A DNA stretch of 19,617 nt from Opitutaceae bacterium (GTDB lineage: Bacteria; Verrucomicrobiota; Verrucomicrobiia; Opitutales; Opitutaceae). Within the stretch, counting starts at the first letter, position 1; each line of letters begins with the position of its first letter. Positions 1 through 11,700 of the stretch are shown here, in pieces. The notes below the pieces were generated by a model. It searched no databases and had not been told where the DNA came from. It was given only the letters and a program-made list of their open reading frames with translations. The translations under genes were made by a program, and so were the position numbers. The stretch is from assembly GCA_009919985.1 (NCBI GenBank), contig RGAX01000027.1, positions 1 through 19,617 on the forward strand, given 5' to 3'.

Positions 1-723
1 TCGCTTGAAATCATAAAAGACGATCTCGTGCCGACCCTTTACACCGCAGGTGATTCGACTGTGGGCGACCCACGCCACGGCCCTGGCGGTAACTGGCCGA
101 CGCAACTGTGCCAATGGCTCAAACCCGAAATCGCCCTTTGCAACGCCGCTGAAGGCGGTGAAACCACCAAAAGTTTCATCACCGGTAAGCGCATGGATAA
201 AATCCTCAGCCAGATGAAAACAGGTGACTTCCTGCTCGTGCAATTCGGACACAACGACTCCAAACCCCAGTGGCCCCAATCCTACACCGAGCCTGCCACC
301 ACCTTCAAAGTCTACCTCCGGGTGCTCATCGCCGAAACCCGCCGCCGCGGTGCCACCCCTGTTCTCGTGACCCGCATGGAGCGTCGGAGCAACGGCGACA
401 CAGTCGGACCTTGGGCCCGCGCCATGCGTGAAGTCGCCGACGACGATAACGTCCCTCTGATCGACCAATGGGCCATGAGCAAAATCATGTGGAGCGCTCT
501 TGGTACCGACGTCGGCACGGCCTTCTCCGACCAGACGCACCTCAACGGCTATGGCGGTTACCTGCTTTCCAAACTCATCATTGCCGGTATCCAAAAAAAT
601 GTTCCTGCGCTCGCCCGCTACGTCCTCGACGATTTCAAATCTATGGACCCCGCTCATCCCGAGCCCCCGCCCGCCTATCTGAAAGAATCACCCGGCCCGG
701 TTGCACCTCGTCGGGCTAAGTAA
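1..723 (+). CDS. Rhamnogalacturonan acetylesterase-like SGNH/GDSL hydrolase (CE12), 5' end probably outside window
   Basis: This is probably a carbohydrate esterase that removes acetyl groups from rhamnogalacturonan (pectin) backbones. The SGNH blocks are in order: the nucleophile motif AGDSTV with Ser about 10 residues after the GTG at 28, the oxyanion region GGETTKSFITGKR, block III QFGHNDSK, and the catalytic pair in DQTHLNGYGG. This order and the spacing of about 230 residues fit CE12. The frame stays open to base 1 (reading ...EIIKDDLVPT), so the GTG at 28 need not be the start. A true start and any signal peptide may lie upstream, and I cannot say whether the enzyme is secreted. thrC follows 113 bp downstream on the same strand with no terminator seen between. 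The family is fairly sure; the exact substrate is inferred. Confidence 0.8.
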   Translation, partial: SLEIIKDDLVPTLYTAGDSTVGDPRHGPGGNWPTQLCQWLKPEIALCNAAEGGETTKSFITGKRMDKILSQMKTGDFLLVQFGHNDSKPQWPQSYTEPATTFKVYLRVLIAETRRRGATPVLVTRMERRSNGDTVGPWARAMREVADDDNVPLIDQWAMSKIMWSALGTDVGTAFSDQTHLNGYGGYLLSKLIIAGIQKNVPALARYVLDDFKSMDPAHPEPPPAYLKESPGPVAPRRAK

Positions 724-836
724 AAAAATCGGCCAATCGTACTCGCGCCGCTTACCCTCAAGGTTTCCTCTTGGTGCTTTAAAAACTCTAGAACGACCAT
801 TGCCGCGCGCACGGCGCCTGCTTTGCCTATCTTCTG

Positions 837-2003
837 ATGCACCTCACGCACCTCGCCTGCACCGCCTGCACTAAAGAGCACGACGCGGCCATACCCCAAA
901 ACGTCTGTACCGACTGCGGCAAACCGCTCTTCGCCCACTACGACCTCGTCGCCGCAGTGAAGACACTCACTAAAGAGTCGCTACGTACCCGTGAGAAATC
1001 TCTCTGGCGTTACCGTGAAGTCCTTCCCGTTAAAAACACCGCCGATATCGTCACGCTCGGCGAAGGCTGGACTCCACTTTTACCCGCCCCGCGTCTCGGT
1101 GCCAAACACGGCCTCAGCCGCCTCTTCATCAAAGACGAAGCGCAGAACCCCACCGCCAGTTTCAAGGCCCGCGGCATGACCGCCGCCGTTTCCATGGCCA
1201 AGCAATACGGCCTTAAAAAACTCGCCGCCCCTTCCGCCGGAAACGCCGCCGGCGCCCTCGCCGCCTACGCCGCCCGCGCCGGGATGGAAGCCCATCTCTT
1301 CATGCCGCGCGACACGCCCAAGGCCAACATCATCGAATGCGAACAGATGGGCGCCCACGTCACGCTGATAAACGGACTCATCACCGACTGCGGCGCAGAA
1401 GTCGCCAAACGCAAAGTTGCCGAGGGCTGGTTCGATGTATCCACGTTAAAAGAACCCTACCGAGCTGAAGGCAAAAAAACGCTCGGCTACGAGCTAGCGG
1501 AGCAACTCAACTGGACCCTGCCTGAGGTCATTCTTTATCCCACCGGCGGCGGCACCGGTCTCGTCGGCATGTGGAAAGCTTTCGACGAAATGGAGCGCAT
1601 GGGCTGGATCGATGCGAAGCGCCCGAGGATGTACAGCGTGCAAGCCGAAGGGTGCCAGCCGATCGTACGCGCCTTCACCCAAGGCGATAAGTTTGCCGCC
1701 GAGCACCTCGGTGCGCACACCCGCGCCTCCGGCTTGCGCGTACCTAAAGCAATTGGTGATTTTATCATGCTCAACGCTCTCCGCCAATCCGGCGGTGGAG
1801 CCATCGCAATTTCCGACGAGCAAATGATCACCTGCACCAAAGAAGTCGGCTCCACGGAAGGTGTATTCACTGCCCCCGAAGGAGGTGCCTGCTACGCGGC
1901 ACTCAAGACCTTACTCGCCGCCAACCAAGTGAAGCCCGACGACACCGTCGTGATCTTCAACACGAGTACGGGCCTAAAATATCTCGAGTGCTACGGCGGT
2001 TAA
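837..2003 (+). CDS. thrC: Threonine synthase
   Basis: This enzyme converts O-phosphohomoserine to threonine and phosphate with pyridoxal 5'-phosphate in the cytosol, the last step of threonine synthesis. The 388-residue protein is a fold-type II PLP enzyme. The PLP lysine is Lys110 in NPTASFKARGM, and the phosphate-binding glycine loop is PTGGGTGLVGMWKA near residue 235. The N-terminus has a CxxC...CxxC pair (Cys8, Cys11, Cys24, Cys27), a zinc-ribbon-like element seen in many threonine synthases of this class. The C-terminal STEGVFTAPEGGA stretch also fits. No other threonine pathway gene (thrA, thrB) is adjacent. The ATG at 837 keeps both CxxC motifs, and no Shine-Dalgarno sequence precedes it. 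The gene converges on purM with only 12 bp between the two stop codons. A related fold-II enzyme is the only serious alternative. Confidence 0.93.
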   Translation: MHLTHLACTACTKEHDAAIPQNVCTDCGKPLFAHYDLVAAVKTLTKESLRTREKSLWRYREVLPVKNTADIVTLGEGWTPLLPAPRLGAKHGLSRLFIKDEAQNPTASFKARGMTAAVSMAKQYGLKKLAAPSAGNAAGALAAYAARAGMEAHLFMPRDTPKANIIECEQMGAHVTLINGLITDCGAEVAKRKVAEGWFDVSTLKEPYRAEGKKTLGYELAEQLNWTLPEVILYPTGGGTGLVGMWKAFDEMERMGWIDAKRPRMYSVQAEGCQPIVRAFTQGDKFAAEHLGAHTRASGLRVPKAIGDFIMLNALRQSGGGAIAISDEQMITCTKEVGSTEGVFTAPEGGACYAALKTLLAANQVKPDDTVVIFNTSTGLKYLECYGG

Positions 2004-2010
2004 TCCGCCG
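1994..2010. terminator. Short GC hairpin between convergent thrC and purM, possible bidirectional terminator
   Basis: CGGCGG (1994-1999) and CCGCCG (2005-2010) form a 6-bp stem around the 5-base loop TTAAT, which carries most of the thrC stop codon. The hairpin fills the space between two convergent genes and could slow polymerase from either side. No T-tract follows on either strand, so it is not a classical intrinsic terminator and may be only a GC-rich coincidence. Confidence 0.25.
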
Positions 2011-2015
2011 CGGCC

Positions 2016-3122
2016 TCAGCGCACCTGCAAGGTCGAGCCGTCGAATTCCAACTCCAGCGAGGGAATCACGACGGCTTTTTTATCGCCGGCTTTTTTCACG
2101 TGGCCCGCGATCCAAGCCTCATGACCGCAAGCTTTTGCGGCCGAGACCACGGCTGACGCCAACTCCGGCGCCACATAAGCGGCGAACCCAATACCCATAT
2201 TAAAGGTCGCGTAGGCCTCACGCAGAGTAATTGGCCCAGCTTCCATCAAAAATTTAAACAAGGCCGGCGCGGCGCGTGGCTCGGTGATCTCGTAAACAAA
2301 AGGTTCGTCGAGTCGCATTAATTTACGCCAGCCGTGGCCCGTCACATGTGAAACATAATTGAGTTTCAAACCGGCTTCCTGGCACCTACCCACGAAATCC
2401 ACGTAAATCGCCGATGCCGCGAGGAGCGCCTCGCCATACGTGCGCGAATCGCCGTGACCGATAGGCGTCTGATAACCGAGCGGTAATTTATCCGCGATTA
2501 GTCGGCACAAGCTAAGCCCGTTGGTCTGAACCCCCGTCGAAGCCAGAAAAATGATCACATCGCCGTCGCGAACATCGCCGGTGATGCGCTGCGATTTGGG
2601 CTGAATTTTACCCACCGCTGAGCCAGCGAGCACAATGGCGTTAGCGTTAACGATCCCGCGTAGGGTCGGTGTTTCGCCTCCGCCCCACACAGCACCAGCC
2701 TTACGACAACCCGCCGCCCAGCCGTCGACTAGGGCCTGCATACGAGCCTGGTCCGTAAACCACGCCGATTCACCCACCGCCGCGTGCATCGCCACCGAGA
2801 TGGGCAACGCTCCGCACGTGATTAGGTCGTTCACGATCGTGGCGACCGTATCGATTGAAATCTCTCGATAGAAATTTTTTCCCGTCTGCGCGTACACCGC
2901 GTCGGCCACAAGATTCTTGGTGCCGAGTCCTTCCTCGACGTGCGCGAGGTAATGATCAGCCGCTTCCATCAGGTAACAGCTTTCACCGCGCGTGGAGGCG
3001 GGCTCGGCGTAACCGTGTTTTGTTAACAGCGGTGCCGTCGTGCGAGCCGCGCGCTGACACGCTCGCTTGAAGGCATCGAGCTGATCGTAATTCACCCCTG
3101 AGGATTCGTAAGAAAGCGACAT
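2016..3122 (-). CDS. purM: Phosphoribosylformylglycinamidine cyclo-ligase (AIR synthetase)
   Basis: PurM closes the imidazole ring: FGAM plus ATP gives 5-aminoimidazole ribonucleotide, step 5 of purine synthesis, and takes its substrate from PurL. The 368-residue protein begins SLSYESSGVNYDQLDAF, the usual PurM opening, followed by the ATP/metal region ISIDTVATIVNDLITCGA and a C-terminal NMGIGFAAYV. It departs from the common family pattern at two conserved places. The usual GGETAEMPG loop reads GGGETPTLRG, and the usual HITGGG segment reads HVTGHGWRKL. This is therefore a divergent PurM subtype. purF lies 25-32 bp upstream on the same strand, so the two are very likely one purF-purM transcript. 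The ATG at 3122 has GACC before it and no Shine-Dalgarno. The context makes the function strong despite the divergence. Confidence 0.9.
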   Translation of the reverse strand: MSLSYESSGVNYDQLDAFKRACQRAARTTAPLLTKHGYAEPASTRGESCYLMEAADHYLAHVEEGLGTKNLVADAVYAQTGKNFYREISIDTVATIVNDLITCGALPISVAMHAAVGESAWFTDQARMQALVDGWAAGCRKAGAVWGGGETPTLRGIVNANAIVLAGSAVGKIQPKSQRITGDVRDGDVIIFLASTGVQTNGLSLCRLIADKLPLGYQTPIGHGDSRTYGEALLAASAIYVDFVGRCQEAGLKLNYVSHVTGHGWRKLMRLDEPFVYEITEPRAAPALFKFLMEAGPITLREAYATFNMGIGFAAYVAPELASAVVSAAKACGHEAWIAGHVKKAGDKKAVVIPSLELEFDGSTLQVR

Positions 3123-3147
3123 GGTCGGATGAAAACGTTAGAACTAC

Positions 3148-5055
3148 TTAGTAGCTGCGGCCCTCTGATTTTTCAAAATAGTTCAAGTACGCCTGATTAA
3201 CAACGCGGTAACCACCGGGCGTGGGATATTTACCCGTGAAATACCAATCGCCGGAATGTTCCGGCACGGCGGCGTGCAGATTTTCAATCGTCTGAAAGAT
3301 GATTTCAATCTCGCCCTTCCATTCAATGTCCTTCGGGCGCACGCGTTCGACGATCTTCGCCGAGATTTCCTCCGGCGTAAATGACTCGTAAATTTTGCGC
3401 ACATGATTGGTGCCAGTAGGGTTCGCGACTTCGGCGCGGCACAAGGCGTGGACTTCATCGAGCACCGTCGCTTGACCCCGTTCCTTGAGTAACGCCACCG
3501 CCGCCTCAAAGGCGACGAACTTACCGAGTTCCGACATATCAATGCCGTAGCAATCCGGATAACGAATCTGCGGCGCAGTCGAGACGATCACAATCTTGCG
3601 CGGATTGAGCCGGGTGAGTATGCGCAAAATGGATTTCCGCAAGGTCGTCCCACGCACGATGGAATCATCCACGCAGACCAGATTATCGCCGGGTTTCACG
3701 GAACCGTAGGTGATGTCGTACACGTGGCTGGCGAGTTGATTACGCATGCCTTCTTGGCCGATAAACGTACGGATTTTGATGTCCTTACTGACGACCTTCT
3801 CGCCCCGCGGCCAGTTGCGCAGAATAAGGTCATCGAGAAGCGCTTCGTTGAGTTGGCCCGCAGCACTGGCCTTGAGAATAGCCGCTTTGACCTCGTCGCG
3901 CCGCCGCGTGCGCAACTCCGACATCAAGCCGTAGTACGCGACTTCCGCCGTGTTGGGGATGAAACTGAAAACGGTGTTACCCCAGTCGTAATTGATCGAT
4001 TTGATCACCTGATTGGCCAAACCGCCGCCGAGGGCCTGCCGCTCGCGATAGATGTCATAATCGTTGCCGCGGGAGAAATAAATCCGCTCAAACGAGCACG
4101 AGGTGCGCGGCAAGGAAGCCGTGAACTGAGTCGAGGTAATCGTACCGCGACGCTTCATCACTACGACGTGACCGGGCGTCACTTCCTGCACCTGCTCGAC
4201 CGCAAGATCGAACACCGTCATTAACGGCGCCCGCTCCGAGGCAAAAGCAATCACTTCGTCGTTTTGAAAATAAAACGCCGGCCGGATGCCTGAAGGATCG
4301 CGCGCGACGAAGGCGTCGCCGTTGCCGATCTGTCCACACAGAGTGTAGCCGCCGTCCCATTTTTCCGAGGCGCGACGGATGACGCGAGCCACGTCGAGGT
4401 CTTCGCTAATACGACGGGAGAGTTCGTCGCCAGCGAGATTCCGTGTCCTCAGGAAGCGGTAAATATCTTCGTGCTCTTCATCCAGGAAGAAGCCGATTTT
4501 CTCCAAGATCGCCTGCGTGTCCGTGGCGAAGATCGGATGTTGGCCCATTGCGGTCAGCGATTCATTCAACTCCGCGGTATTGGTGAGGTTGAAATTACCG
4601 CAGAGCGCTAGATTGCGCGTCGGCCAAGGCGAGCGGCGAAAATACGGGTGGCAGGAGCTAAGACTGTAACCCCCGCTGGTGCCGTAGCGAAGATGCCCCA
4701 TCAGCAATTCGCCGCCAAAATCGAAATGCTTCTTCACCGTATCGGCGAACTCGGGGTGAATCGTGCCGCCGGCGACTTTTTCGTTGTAGGAGCCGAGTAA
4801 GGTTTTGAAAATTTTATCGAGCGGATTGCTCTTCACACAGCGCTCGCGAAACATGAAAGGCTCACCCGCAGGCACATCGAGTTTCACACACGAGACGCCG
4901 GCTCCGTCTTGACCTCGATTGTGCTGTTTTTCCATCAGCAGGAACAACTTGGTGAACCCCCATAACGGTGTGCCGTACTTCTCTTGATAATAAGAGAGCG
5001 GCTTCAACAGCCGAACCATCGCGATGCCACATTCGTGCGTAATCCGGTCGCTCAT
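3148..5055 (-). CDS. purF: Amidophosphoribosyltransferase, long Bacteroidota-like form
   Basis: PurF makes 5-phosphoribosylamine from PRPP and glutamine, the committed first step of purine synthesis. From the ATG at 5055 the protein has 635 residues, about 130 more than the E. coli enzyme. The N-terminal class II glutaminase domain has its nucleophile at Cys9 in THECGIA, which implies removal of a short propeptide. GHLRYGTSGG, CGNFNLTN and NWPRGEKV-type segments follow. The phosphoribosyltransferase domain carries the PRPP loop VDDSIVRGTT near residue 460. The ending (DWYFTGKYPTPGGYRVVN) and internal layout recall the long PurF of Bacteroidota as I remember it. A TTG at 5067 would add four residues; I prefer the ATG because it sits nearer the nucleophile. 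It diverges from purL and is followed by purM. Feedback control by purine nucleotides is usual for the family. Confidence 0.93.
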   Translation of the reverse strand: MSDRITHECGIAMVRLLKPLSYYQEKYGTPLWGFTKLFLLMEKQHNRGQDGAGVSCVKLDVPAGEPFMFRERCVKSNPLDKIFKTLLGSYNEKVAGGTIHPEFADTVKKHFDFGGELLMGHLRYGTSGGYSLSSCHPYFRRSPWPTRNLALCGNFNLTNTAELNESLTAMGQHPIFATDTQAILEKIGFFLDEEHEDIYRFLRTRNLAGDELSRRISEDLDVARVIRRASEKWDGGYTLCGQIGNGDAFVARDPSGIRPAFYFQNDEVIAFASERAPLMTVFDLAVEQVQEVTPGHVVVMKRRGTITSTQFTASLPRTSCSFERIYFSRGNDYDIYRERQALGGGLANQVIKSINYDWGNTVFSFIPNTAEVAYYGLMSELRTRRRDEVKAAILKASAAGQLNEALLDDLILRNWPRGEKVVSKDIKIRTFIGQEGMRNQLASHVYDITYGSVKPGDNLVCVDDSIVRGTTLRKSILRILTRLNPRKIVIVSTAPQIRYPDCYGIDMSELGKFVAFEAAVALLKERGQATVLDEVHALCRAEVANPTGTNHVRKIYESFTPEEISAKIVERVRPKDIEWKGEIEIIFQTIENLHAAVPEHSGDWYFTGKYPTPGGYRVVNQAYLNYFEKSEGRSY

Positions 5056-5227
5056 AACTGGGTCCAAATCTCGCGCGCAGCGCCGCCCCCGAAGGAGGAA
5101 CGGTAGGGAAACGCAGTTCGCTGCTCGCTAGTCATAAAGCCGGCCATCTCGAAGTTCCGCCACGAATCGTCAACGGCTTTCTCTGTCCTTCATTTTTGCA
5201 CGAATTAGCCAGACGCGCTTCACTCCC

Positions 5228-5260
5228 TTGACCGCGTCCGCGATGTCACGAAATATGACA
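5228..5260 (+). promoter_or_regulatory. Candidate purL promoter -35 and inverted-repeat operator in the purF/purL divergent region
   Basis: TTGACC at 5228-5233 is a good -35 match, but the hexamer 17 bases downstream (AAATAT, 5251-5256) is a poor -10. Overlapping it is a perfect inverted repeat TGTCA-N7-TGACA at 5244-5260, ending 10 bases before the purL ATG. The position suits a repressor site controlling purL and perhaps the divergent purF-purM transcript. It does not resemble the E. coli PurR operator or the Bacillus PurBox as I know them. The rest of the 215-bp gap (5056-5270) shows nothing else I can name. Confidence 0.35.
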
Positions 5261-5270
5261 CGTTCCGACC

Positions 5271-9188
<3,918 letters not shown>

Positions 9189-9220
9189 TAATTAGCGAAA
9201 TTATAAAGATTCCAACAAGA

Positions 9221-9274
9221 CGCCATTTATGGCGCTTAATCTTGATTTTCCGACACAATACGCCATTTTAGGCG
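9221..9274 (+). promoter_or_regulatory. Twin operator-like inverted repeats in front of hipBA
   Basis: Two related 14-base elements lie between purL and hipB. CGCCATTTATGGCG (9221-9234) is a perfect inverted repeat with 6-bp arms around TT. CGCCATTTTAGGCG (9261-9274) keeps the outer CGCC/GGCG arms. They begin exactly 40 bases apart, near four helical turns, so both would face the same side of the DNA, and the second ends one base before the hipB ATG. HipB dimers are known to bind paired palindromes and repress their own operon, which fits. Possible promoters are a TATAAA -10 at 9202-9207, or TTGATT (9242-9247) with the second repeat as -10; the latter would give a leaderless message. I cannot decide between them. 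Confidence 0.65.
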
Positions 9275-9275
9275 C

Positions 9276-9629
9276 ATGAAATTCGTTCATACCAACACAG
9301 ACAAAACGCTGCTCAGTTTGCTCGGTGAGCGGCTGGTTCGGCTTCGGTTGGCGAAGAATCTTACGCAAAGACAGCTCGCGGAGCAGGCAGGCCTGGGTCT
9401 GCGAACGGTTCAACGGCTGGAACTAGGGGCGGCGGCGACCCAATTGTCGGGTTTTGTGCGCGTATGCCGCGTACTGGGCTTGGTGGAGCGGTTCGAGGCG
9501 CTCGTCCCAGAAGAGGCCGCCAGCCCTATGGCGCAACTGAAACAGCAAGGGCATCAGCGCCGGCGGGCGACCAGCAAAAAGTCGGTGGCGGGCGAGCCGA
9601 AAAAATGGGTATGGGGCAAGACGGCATGA
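9276..9629 (+). CDS. hipB: HipB-like XRE-family antitoxin and repressor
   Basis: This is a 117-residue DNA-binding protein expected to neutralise HipA and repress its own operon. The helix-turn-helix covers about residues 12-65: LGERLVRLRLAKNLTQRQLA, then the turn and recognition helix AGLGLRTVQRLELG. The rest, about 50 residues, is rich in Gln, Arg and Lys (QQGHQRRRATSKK) and probably disordered. It makes the protein about 30 residues longer than E. coli HipB (88 residues) and could contact the toxin. The stop overlaps the hipA start as ATGA, typical of translational coupling in antitoxin-toxin pairs. Two palindromic repeats lie directly upstream and are its likely targets. The gene favours G-ending codons, unlike the C-ending style of purL just before it. 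The family is sure; the antitoxin role rests on its partner. Confidence 0.88.
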   Translation: MKFVHTNTDKTLLSLLGERLVRLRLAKNLTQRQLAEQAGLGLRTVQRLELGAAATQLSGFVRVCRVLGLVERFEALVPEEAASPMAQLKQQGHQRRRATSKKSVAGEPKKWVWGKTA

Positions 9630-10930
9630 TCGCCGCGGTGCAGCTCTGGGGCCGGACCATCGGCGCGGTATCACTCGAAGAGGGCAGCGATGTGGCGACG
9701 TTCCAATACGACCCGGACTTTGCGCGCAGCGGGATCGAGCTTTCGCCGCTGACGATGCCGCTGAGCGAGCGGGTCTATGAATTCCCCGCGCTCCCGCGGA
9801 GCACGTTTCACGGACTGCCAGGGTTACTGGCGGATTCATTGCCGGACAAGTTTGGCAACGCGCTGATTAACGCCTGGCTGGCGACACAGGGACGCACGCC
9901 AGACAGTTTCGATGCCGTCTCTCGGCTCTGCTATACGGGCAGGCGGGGTATGGGCGCACTGGAGTTCGTTCCAACGCTCGGCCCTAGGGATGGCGGCAGG
10001 TCAAGGATCGAGGTGGATGCGCTGGTGCAGTTGGCGAGCGAGGTGTTGACTCACCGAGGCGATTTGGAGGGTCACTTTCACGAGGCCGGAAAGGAGCGGG
10101 CGCTGCGAGACATCCTGAGCGTGGGCACGTCGGCCGGCGGTGCGCGGGCCAAGGCAGTAATCGCATGGAATCCAGCGACGAACGAGGTGCGCTCAGGTCA
10201 GATTGCGGTGGGCGATGGCTTCGATTACTGGCTCCTGAAATTTGATGGCGTGAAGCAAAACCGTGACAAGGAGCTGGAAGATCCGAAGGGCTACGGGGCT
10301 ATAGAATTCGCCTATCACCTCATGACCAAGGCCGCAGGGATCACGATGAGCGAATGCCGGCTGCTTGAGGAAAACGGGCGGCGGCACTTTATGACGCGCC
10401 GCTTTGACCGGATGACCGGCGGGGCAAAGCTGCACATGCAGTCGCTCGGCGCGTTGGCGCATTATGATTTCAACCAGGCCGGGGCCTATGCCTACGAGCA
10501 GGCTCTACTCACGATTCGTCAGCTCAAGCTGCCGATGGCCGTAGTGGAGGAGCAGTTCCGGCGGATGGTTTTCAACCTTGTTGCTCGGAATCAGGACGAC
10601 CATGTGAAGAATATCGCCTTTCTAATGAATCAACAAGGGGAGTGGTCGCTCGCGCCGGCGTTCGACGTAACCTACAGTTATAATCCCTCCGGCCCGTGGA
10701 CGGGCTCGCACCAAATGACCCTAAACGGAAAACGCGACGGCTTCACAGTAGAGGATTTCAAGGCGTGCGCGAAGGCGGCTTCCATGAAGCGCGGCCGCGC
10801 CGCCGCGATCATCGCGGAGGTGCAGGCAGCGGTGCGCCGCTGGCCGGAGTTCGCGGGAGAAGCGCGGCTAAGCGACGAACAGCGGCGCAAGATTCAAAAG
10901 GCGCACCGGCTGTCTTTCCTTGGGCAGTGA
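9626..10930 (+). CDS. hipA: HipA-family Ser/Thr kinase toxin
   Basis: HipA toxins are kinases that phosphorylate aminoacyl-tRNA synthetases (GltX in E. coli), causing growth arrest and persistence. Starting from the ATG overlapping the hipB stop, the protein has 434 residues, close to the usual 440. The N-terminal subdomain is present (VQLWGRTIGAVSLEEG), so this is not the split HipS/HipT arrangement. The glycine-rich nucleotide loop is SVGTSAGGARAK (165-176); Ser165 or Ser169 is the likely counterpart of the autophosphorylated Ser150 of E. coli HipA. The lysine region WLLKFDGVK follows. The catalytic motif QDDHVKN has Asp324, and the metal Asp347 is in APAFDVTYSYN, so all key residues appear intact. 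In-frame ATGs at 9605 and 9611 would lengthen it slightly; the ATGA overlap favours 9626. Its target cannot be read from sequence. Confidence 0.9.
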   Translation: MIAAVQLWGRTIGAVSLEEGSDVATFQYDPDFARSGIELSPLTMPLSERVYEFPALPRSTFHGLPGLLADSLPDKFGNALINAWLATQGRTPDSFDAVSRLCYTGRRGMGALEFVPTLGPRDGGRSRIEVDALVQLASEVLTHRGDLEGHFHEAGKERALRDILSVGTSAGGARAKAVIAWNPATNEVRSGQIAVGDGFDYWLLKFDGVKQNRDKELEDPKGYGAIEFAYHLMTKAAGITMSECRLLEENGRRHFMTRRFDRMTGGAKLHMQSLGALAHYDFNQAGAYAYEQALLTIRQLKLPMAVVEEQFRRMVFNLVARNQDDHVKNIAFLMNQQGEWSLAPAFDVTYSYNPSGPWTGSHQMTLNGKRDGFTVEDFKACAKAASMKRGRAAAIIAEVQAAVRRWPEFAGEARLSDEQRRKIQKAHRLSFLGQ

Positions 10931-11037
10931 GTCTGAGCGACTCGTAGTGACAGAGCGATCGCCTCAATCGCCGTGAATTTAATCCGAGCAAGCGCTATGA
11001 CGACCGCAGTGGACCATACACTAAATCCTCATTACTT

Positions 11038-11679
11038 TCACAAAAAAGCTACGATCTGGTTTTGCTCGCGGTGGTTGGTCCAAAATCTTGCGCCGTCCCA
11101 AGCCAGCGCCCGAGCTTGAAATGGAATGAGCGCGACATCCTCAATCACCGGCGTTGCCGGCCGGGGGTCGACACGGGTCAGCCAATACTCGTTTGTCTCC
11201 TCGGCGTTAGTCGTGACCAGATAAATCAACCCATCGACCCACACTTGCCCGCAGATGCCGTGCGGCAGCTGTATCACGCGCTCGACTTTACCGTCGCTGG
11301 TTAGGGTCAAAACTTTCTTCGGGTACCACTGACTGACGTGGAGTTTTCCTCCGGAAAAACCGAGTTGTGATCCCGTGTCGTCGGGACAGGGCTGCGCCCA
11401 GTTTGCGTCGAAACCCACACCCGGCACGAAGCGCCGAATCACGCGATGATCATCCGCGGTCTCGCCACATAGCACGCGGAGTTCATTCCCAGCCGCCGTC
11501 ATGCCCCACGGCGTGCCAGGCGCAGCGGTTTCAATGGTCACAGTCCAGGTCGCGGGTTGGATCGCGTAGATAGCTTTAGTCGCCCGAGAACCCATCCAAA
11601 GAGTCGCGCCATCCCAGGCGAGCGACTGAGGTTTCTGAGCCGGCGAGGCGAGACGTTGCAGTTCGGTAATCGTCTTCAT
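11038..11679 (-). CDS. Small beta-propeller-like protein of unknown function
   Basis: I do not recognise a specific family. The 213-residue protein has no signal peptide and shows loose repeats of about 40 residues rich in Trp, Gly and beta-type patterns, for example SLAWDGATLWMGSR near the start and ALAWDGARFWTNHR near the end. Similar N- and C-terminal segments are what a closed propeller of about five blades would show. SMP-30/gluconolactonase-like, YncE-like and plant-type glutaminyl cyclase propellers have this character, but no catalytic signature is clear. The start ATG at 11679 lies 21 bp after the stop of the M28 peptidase gene, so the two are probably cotranscribed. It converges with hipA across 107 bp in which I see no terminator. 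The gene looks real; the function is open. Confidence 0.6.
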   Translation of the reverse strand: MKTITELQRLASPAQKPQSLAWDGATLWMGSRATKAIYAIQPATWTVTIETAAPGTPWGMTAAGNELRVLCGETADDHRVIRRFVPGVGFDANWAQPCPDDTGSQLGFSGGKLHVSQWYPKKVLTLTSDGKVERVIQLPHGICGQVWVDGLIYLVTTNAEETNEYWLTRVDPRPATPVIEDVALIPFQARALAWDGARFWTNHREQNQIVAFL

Positions 11680-11700
11680 GAGGCGTCGTGAGGCGGAGAA

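Noticed and set aside
5056..5067. TTG start for purF four codons upstream of the ATG.
   Set aside because: The ATG places the nucleophile Cys at residue 9 and needs no rare start; the TTG has no ribosome site.
5091..5101. A perfect Shine-Dalgarno-like GAAGGAGGAAC on the plus strand in the purF/purL gap.
   Set aside because: No start codon follows at a workable distance, and on the purF transcript it reads as CCTCC, so it is probably chance.
9464..9625. Longer hipA frame starting inside hipB.
   Set aside because: The extra 54 residues overlap hipB in another frame, and the ATGA overlap at 9626 gives a normal HipA length and N-terminus.
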